A stretch of 17,811 nucleotides of DNA from an uncultured Rhodocyclaceae bacterium (GTDB lineage Bacteria; Pseudomonadota; Gammaproteobacteria; Burkholderiales; Rhodocyclaceae). This document shows, in pieces, positions 14,281-17,811 of this stretch. The stretch covers positions 1-17,811 of the forward strand of contig CALAGF010000370.1 of assembly GCA_937892345.1 (NCBI GenBank), in the 5' to 3' direction. The number at the start of each line of letters is the position of its first letter. The first letter of the stretch is position 1. Position numbers and translations under genes: made by a program. A model generated the notes under the pieces. It did not search any database. It worked only from the letters and a program-made list of their open reading frames with translations, and was not told the origin of the DNA.

Positions 14281-14298
14281 GGATTTGTAAAAGAGCAA

Positions 14299-15489
14299 TT
14301 ACTCGATGATTTTGGCGACGACGCCGGCGCCGACAGTACGGCCACCTTCGCGAATAGCGAAGCGCAGACCTTCTTCCATGGCGATCGGAGCAATCAACTT
14401 CACGGTCATCTGGACGTTGTCACCCGGCATCACCATTTCCACGCCTTCCGGCAGGGAGATCGCACCCGTCACATCGGTCGTGCGGAAGTAGAACTGCGGA
14501 CGATAGTTGTTGAAGAACGGGGTGTGACGACCACCTTCGTCTTTCGACAGAACATACACTTCGCCTGTGAAGTGGGTATGCGGCTTCACAGAACCCGGCT
14601 TGCACAGAATCTGACCGCGCTCAACGTCTTCACGCTTCGTACCACGCAACAGGGCGCCAATGTTGTCGCCTGCCTGACCTTGGTCGAGCAGCTTGCGGAA
14701 CATTTCAACACCAGTACAGATGGTCTTCACCGTCGGACGAATCCCAACGATTTCAATTTCTTCACCAACCTTGACGATGCCGCGTTCAACACGACCGGTC
14801 ACGACGGTACCGCGACCAGAGATCGAGAACACATCTTCAACCGGCATCAGGAACGGCATATCAACTGCACGCTCCGGCGTCGGAATGTAGGAGTCCAGCG
14901 CATCTGCCAGGCGGAAGATGGAGGGTTCGCCGATTTCAGACTGATCGCCCTCGAGCGCTTTCAGTGCAGAACCATGAACGATCGGGGTGTCATCACCCGG
15001 AAAATCGTACTTGGACAGCAGCTCGCGCAGCTCCATTTCAACCAGCTCGAGCAGCTCGGCATCGTCAACCATGTCGCACTTGTTCATGTACACCAGAACG
15101 TACGGCACACCAACCTGGCGAGCCAGCAGGATGTGCTCGCGAGTCTGCGGCATCGGGCCGTCAGCGGCCGAACACACCAGAATCGCGCCATCCATCTGGG
15201 CAGCACCAGTAATCATGTTCTTCACATAGTCAGCGTGACCCGGACAGTCAACGTGTGCGTAGTGACGATTTGCAGTTTCGTATTCAACGTGCGCAGTATT
15301 GATCGTGATACCGCGAGCCTTTTCTTCCGGCGCAGCATCAATCTGGTCGTAGGCCTTCGCAGAACCACCAAACTTCGCAGCCAAAACAGTCGTGATCGCA
15401 GCAGTCAGCGTCGTCTTCCCATGGTCAACGTGACCAATCGTGCCAACGTTTACGTGCGGCTTCGTACGCTCGAATTTTTCCTTAGCCAT
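14299..15489 (-). CDS. tuf: Elongation factor Tu
   Basis: EF-Tu (396 aa) is the GTPase that delivers aminoacyl-tRNA to the ribosome. The G motifs are intact: GHVDHGKT (19-26), RGIT with T62, DCPGH (81-85), NKCD (136-139) and SAL (174-176). Domains 2 and 3 follow, with the usual ending GGRTVGAGVVAKIIE. Length matches the family. GGAG stands about 8 nt before the ATG. It lies 21 bp after fusA, in str-operon position. Betaproteobacteria often carry a second tuf; only one is visible here. Confidence 0.98.
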   Translation of the reverse strand: MAKEKFERTKPHVNVGTIGHVDHGKTTLTAAITTVLAAKFGGSAKAYDQIDAAPEEKARGITINTAHVEYETANRHYAHVDCPGHADYVKNMITGAAQMDGAILVCSAADGPMPQTREHILLARQVGVPYVLVYMNKCDMVDDAELLELVEMELRELLSKYDFPGDDTPIVHGSALKALEGDQSEIGEPSIFRLADALDSYIPTPERAVDMPFLMPVEDVFSISGRGTVVTGRVERGIVKVGEEIEIVGIRPTVKTICTGVEMFRKLLDQGQAGDNIGALLRGTKREDVERGQILCKPGSVKPHTHFTGEVYVLSKDEGGRHTPFFNNYRPQFYFRTTDVTGAISLPEGVEMVMPGDNVQMTVKLIAPIAMEEGLRFAIREGGRTVGAGVVAKIIE

Positions 15490-15510
15490 TATCGGTTCTC
15501 CAATAAAGGG

Positions 15511-16065
15511 TTACTTCTTGTTGATGACAGCGTCAGCGACGTTCTTCGGCGCTTCCGTATAGTGTTTGAATTCCATGGAGTACGTGGCACGGCCTTGGGA
15601 CAGCGAACGCAGCGAGGTTGCGTAACCGAACATTTCGGACAACGGAACTTCTGCCTTCACAACCTTAATCCCACCGGCCTGATCTTCCATACCCTGAACG
15701 ATGCCACGACGTGAGGACAAGTCGCCCATCACGTTACCCATGTAATCTTCCGGGGTTTCGACCTCTACAGCCATCATGGGCTCGAGCAGTGTCGGACTAG
15801 CCTTCTTCATACCTTCCTTGAAGGCCATCGACGCGGCCATGCGGAAAGCGTTTTCGTTGGAGTCAACGTCGTGGTAAGAACCATCGAATAGCGTGAATTT
15901 GACGTCAACCACCGGGAAACCTGCCAACACACCGCTGGTAACCGCGTCCTGCAAGCCCTTGTCAACCGCCGGAATGTATTCCCGCGGCACGACACCACCC
16001 TTGATGGCATCAACGAACTCGTAGCCCTTGCCAGCTTCGTTCGGCTCGATCTTGAGCCAGACATG
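15511..16065 (-). pseudogene. fusA: Elongation factor G, C-terminal fragment broken at the junction
   Basis: The leftward frame ends at 15511 and reads back 184 codons to HVWLKIEPNEAGKGYEF. There it stops matching EF-G: the glycine expected before HVW (GHVW in the family) is replaced by foreign sequence. What remains is most of domain IV (IKGGVVPREYIPAVDKGLQ, SYHDVDSNENAF) and domain V (PLSEMFGYATSLRSLSQGRATYSMEF). About 510 N-terminal residues, including the whole GTPase domain, are absent. As drawn it cannot be functional, yet EF-G is essential, so either an intact fusA exists elsewhere or the contig is misjoined. The reading frame itself shows no frameshift or stop. Confidence 0.93.
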
Positions 16066-16072
16066 ATACGAG
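16060..16072. other. Junction between betaproteobacterial and Bacteroidetes-like DNA
   Basis: EF-G homology ends around 16065 and ABC-transporter homology begins around 16066-16072. The base composition, codon use and ribosome-binding-site style change at the same place. A 6-bp direct repeat AGACAT occurs at 16059-16064 and 16071-16076. No IS end, att site or tRNA lies at the join. Both flanking genes point away from the join and lack their 5' parts. Confidence 0.85.
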
Positions 16073-16800
16073 ACATTGTTTTCGAGAATGTATACTTCCG
16101 ATATGGCTCTAGAAAACAGGTCTTTGAAAAACTAAATTTGCGAATAGAGGCAGGCAAGACTACAGCTATAGTTGGGGAAAGTGGTTCTGGGAAAACTACA
16201 TTGGTTTCTCTTTTACAACATATTTATTCTGTGCAAGAGGGAGAGATACACATTGGCAGTTATATGGTTCAACGCCTAACCAATAAAAGTTTGCGCCGTT
16301 ATATAGGCTCTGTGCCACAACAGATAGAACTATTCGCCGGTACTATTATAGAGAATATTGCATTGGGAGATTTCAATCCTGATATGAAAAAGATAACCAA
16401 TATCATAGACCAATTAGGCTTAAAAGACTTTGTCGACAGTTTACCGAATGGCTACAACACTCCTATAGGTGAACATGGCGCAAGCCTTTCTGGTGGAGAA
16501 CGTCAGCGAATAGCTATCGCTCGAATCTTATACAAAGATCCTATGATTCTTATCTTTGACGAAGCAACATCTTCACTTGATTCCATTTCTGAACGATATG
16601 TTAAGAAAGCACTTGATTCCTTAGCCAAACAAGGCAAGACAATCATAGTTATTGCTCATCGTCTAAGCACAATAAAAACTGCAAATAATATTATTGTTCT
16701 AAATCAAGGTAAAGTCGCGGAATCAGGTAATCACCAGACGCTTTTAGCATTAAATGGTATCTATAGTCGGTTGTGGCACGAACAATTTGATGAAATATAA
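16063..16800 (+). CDS. ABC transporter ATPase domain, probably a peptidase-type (bacteriocin) exporter, 5'-truncated
   Basis: About 245 residues form a complete nucleotide-binding domain: A-loop tyrosine in FRYGSR (Y14), Walker A GESGSGKT (38-45), Q-loop PQQ (85-87), signature LSGGERQ (142-148), Walker B MILIFDEA (161-168) with catalytic E167, D-loop SSLD and H-loop H199. The FENVYFRYGSR...VFEKLNL pattern fits the C-terminal ATPase of exporters with a membrane and often an N-terminal C39 peptidase domain, as used for bacteriocins and other leader peptides. No membrane segments remain. The ATG at 16063 lies at the junction and has no ribosome binding site, so it is probably accidental and the real gene began further upstream. 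Composition is AT-rich and Bacteroidetes-like. Confidence 0.8.
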   Translation: MIRDIVFENVYFRYGSRKQVFEKLNLRIEAGKTTAIVGESGSGKTTLVSLLQHIYSVQEGEIHIGSYMVQRLTNKSLRRYIGSVPQQIELFAGTIIENIALGDFNPDMKKITNIIDQLGLKDFVDSLPNGYNTPIGEHGASLSGGERQRIAIARILYKDPMILIFDEATSSLDSISERYVKKALDSLAKQGKTIIVIAHRLSTIKTANNIIVLNQGKVAESGNHQTLLALNGIYSRLWHEQFDEI

Positions 16801-16852
16801 TCATGTTTAATCTAATTTCCGCAACACTATAATTTAATATTTTTTATAAGCA

Positions 16853-16877
16853 CCTGAGCAACAAAAAGTTGCTCAGG
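16853..16877. repeat. Perfect 10-bp hairpin; possible left end of the IS or terminator of the ABC gene
   Basis: CCTGAGCAAC (16853-16862) and GTTGCTCAGG (16868-16877) are perfectly complementary around an AAAAA loop. Only ATTTTG follows, a weak U tract. The CC start and the position about 90 bp before the transposase fit an IS1380-family left terminal repeat, but the right end is outside the window, so this cannot be confirmed. Confidence 0.55.
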
Positions 16878-16878
16878 A

Positions 16879-16955
16879 TTTTGCCATGTCAGAAATTTCA
16901 CTTATCTTAGTGTTGTAAAATAAAAACAAACAAAATTCTGAATGACATGGCAAAA
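16879..16955 (+). repeat. 13-bp inverted repeat enclosing the transposase start
   Basis: TTTTGCCATGTCA (16879-16891) is perfectly complementary to TGACATGGCAAAA (16943-16955). Pairing continues through GAA/TTC (16892-16894 with 16936-16938) after a 4-nt bulge. The transposase ATG (16947-16949) lies in the right arm, so a transcript entering from the left would fold and hide the start codon. Confidence 0.75.
16880..16910 (+). promoter_or_regulatory. Candidate Bacteroides-type promoter of the transposase
   Basis: TTTG (16880-16883) and TATCTTAG (16903-16910) are 19 bp apart. This resembles the Bacteroides -33 TTTG / -7 TAnnTTTG pattern, with one mismatch in the -7 box. Transcription would begin around 16915, past the left arm of the inverted repeat, leaving the transposase start free. 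Confidence 0.4.
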
Positions 16956-17811
16956 GTACAAATAAAATCTGAGAAACTCACTCCTTTTGGGGGAATTTTT
17001 TCGATTATGGAGCAATTTGATGCTCTTTTAGCTCAAACCATAGATTCCACCTTGGGATTGAGATGCACTATGTTTGGTTATCAATATAGCGAGATTCTAC
17101 GCTCTCTGATGTGCGTATATCTTTGTGGTGGCTCATGTATTGAGGATGTTACAACTCACCTGATGAAACATTTGTCTCTTCATCCAACTCTTCGCACTTG
17201 CAGCGCAGACACCATATTACGTGCTATCGAAGAACTGACTTTTAAGAGCATCACCTATAAGTCTGCTTCTGGCAAATCCTATGATTTCAATACTGCAGAC
17301 AAGATGAACTGCTTACTGGTCAATGCCCTGCTTGCTACTGGTCAATTGAAATCCGGTCAAGAGTATGATTTTGACTTTGACCATCAGTTCATTGAAACAG
17401 AGAAGTATGATGCAAAACCAACCTACAAGAAGTTCTTGGGCTATAGTCCAGGTGTAGCTGTCATTAACGACATGATTGTTGGTATTGAAAATAGAGACGG
17501 CAACACAAACGTGCGCTTCAACCAAAAAGAAACTTTGGAAAGAATCTTCAAGCGATTGGAGGCTTCGGAAATATATATTTCTCGTGCCCGCATGGATTGC
17601 GGCTCATGTTCGGAGGAAATCGTAGATATGGTAGAGGCTCATTGCAGGCATTTTTATATTCGTGCCAACAGATGCTCTTCTTTCTACGATTCCATGTTTG
17701 CCTTAACTGGATGGAAAACTGTTGAAATCAACGGTATTGAGTTTGAGTTGAATTCTATCCTTGTTGAGAAATGGAAAGGAAAACCGTATCGTCTTGTCAT
17801 ACAGAGACAAA
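16947..17811 (+). CDS. IS1380-family transposase, C-terminus cut by the window edge
   Basis: The frame is open from ATG 16947 to the last base: 288 codons with no stop, of about 430 expected. The N-terminal region (about 1-130) resembles the DNA-binding part of Bacteroides IS1380 transposases (KLTPFGGIFSIMEQFDALL, GGSCIEDVTTHL). The first catalytic aspartate is in the YDFDFDHQFIETEKYDAKPTYKK segment (about 139-161). The second is in RARMDCGSCSEEIVDMV, the counterpart of the usual RaDSGs motif. The final glutamate of the DDE triad would lie beyond the window. There is no Shine-Dalgarno sequence before the ATG, as is usual in Bacteroidetes. No frameshift or stop is seen in the visible part. Confidence 0.85.
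   Translation, partial: MAKVQIKSEKLTPFGGIFSIMEQFDALLAQTIDSTLGLRCTMFGYQYSEILRSLMCVYLCGGSCIEDVTTHLMKHLSLHPTLRTCSADTILRAIEELTFKSITYKSASGKSYDFNTADKMNCLLVNALLATGQLKSGQEYDFDFDHQFIETEKYDAKPTYKKFLGYSPGVAVINDMIVGIENRDGNTNVRFNQKETLERIFKRLEASEIYISRARMDCGSCSEEIVDMVEAHCRHFYIRANRCSSFYDSMFALTGWKTVEINGIEFELNSILVEKWKGKPYRLVIQRQ

Larger units (their letters stand above)
16801..16946. other. AT-rich spacer between the ABC gene and the transposase
   Basis: This 146-bp stretch has no gene. It contains the perfect hairpin at 16853-16877, the left arm of the long inverted repeat (16879-16891) and a Bacteroides-like promoter candidate (16880-16910). The part before 16853 is plain AT-rich sequence. Confidence 0.7.
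16853..17811 (+). mobile_element. IS1380-family insertion sequence of Bacteroides type, 3' part outside the window
   Basis: The element is recognised from its transposase. Its left boundary is proposed at the CCTGAG of the hairpin at 16853 and is uncertain by tens of bases. IS1380-family elements are usually about 1.6-1.7 kb, so roughly 0.7 kb, including the right terminal repeat and any target duplication, lies beyond the window. Related elements are widespread in Bacteroides and relatives. It lies about 50 bp after the ABC gene stop and did not create the junction at 16060-16072. Confidence 0.7.

Noticed and set aside
14257..15714. Open frame of 485 codons on the + strand opposite tuf and fusA
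   Set aside because: It is antisense to strongly conserved genes and arises from their biased codon use. It has no recognisable domain and no ribosome binding site.
16059..16076. AGACAT direct repeat at the junction as a target-site duplication
   Set aside because: The copies flank only 6 bp and no mobile-element end lies there. A single 6-bp repeat at this spacing is weak and may be chance.
17313..17525. Small leftward open frame opposite the transposase
   Set aside because: It is a shadow of the transposase coding strand, without a start signal or known family.

Overview
The window joins two unlike pieces of DNA. Bases 1 to about 16065 come from a betaproteobacterium, most likely of the order Rhodocyclales. 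This rests on the gene order, the cysteine-type S4, the long lysine/arginine-rich S3 tail, the zinc-free long S14, strong GGAG-type ribosome binding sites and moderate GC (34 of 60 bases in 15001-15060). The order-level placement is an inference from protein style, not a search. Bases from about 16066 to 17811 look like Bacteroidetes DNA: AT-rich (22 GC of 60 in 16201-16260), no Shine-Dalgarno sequence, a Bacteroides-style promoter candidate and a Bacteroides-type IS1380-family transposase.

The first 161 bases are the 3' end of a rightward gene, probably a SpoIIE/PP2C-type phosphatase. It converges through a bidirectional terminator (197-224) on a long leftward block of translation and transcription genes. 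In transcription order (right to left) this block is: fusA (3' fragment only), tuf, rpsJ | rplC, rplD, rplW, rplB, rpsS, rplV, rpsC, rplP, rpmC, rpsQ | rplN, rplX, rplE, rpsN, rpsH, rplF, rplR, rpsE, rpmD, rplO, secY, infA, rpmJ, rpsM, rpsK, rpsD, rpoA, rplQ. This is the classical str-S10-spc-alpha arrangement, with mostly 0-30 bp spacers and two ATGA overlaps. Apart from fusA, every gene appears intact. secY seems to start with TTG and rpsD with GTG.

The block is punctuated at two larger gaps, 13812-13921 before rplC and 8972-9121 before rplN. Each holds a leftward promoter candidate of the same design: a TTGC-type -35, an 18-bp spacer and a perfect TATAAT followed by GC-rich bases. In both, the -10 sits at the centre of an inverted repeat. 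Before rplN, the TATAAT is the loop of the rpsQ terminator hairpin, and the leader downstream has four alternately complementary segments that can fold in mutually exclusive ways.

At about 16060-16072, fusA (leftward) and an ABC transporter gene (rightward) meet, and both have lost their N-terminal parts. The ABC fragment is the ATPase domain of a peptidase- or bacteriocin-type exporter. It is followed by the left part of an IS1380-family element whose transposase start codon lies inside a long inverted repeat. The join is not at an IS end. It is either an assembly chimera or a real, unusual rearrangement; I consider the chimera more likely. I see no clearly new multi-gene system. No rRNA, tRNA or CRISPR array was seen, and no gene-free stretch exceeds 300 bases.
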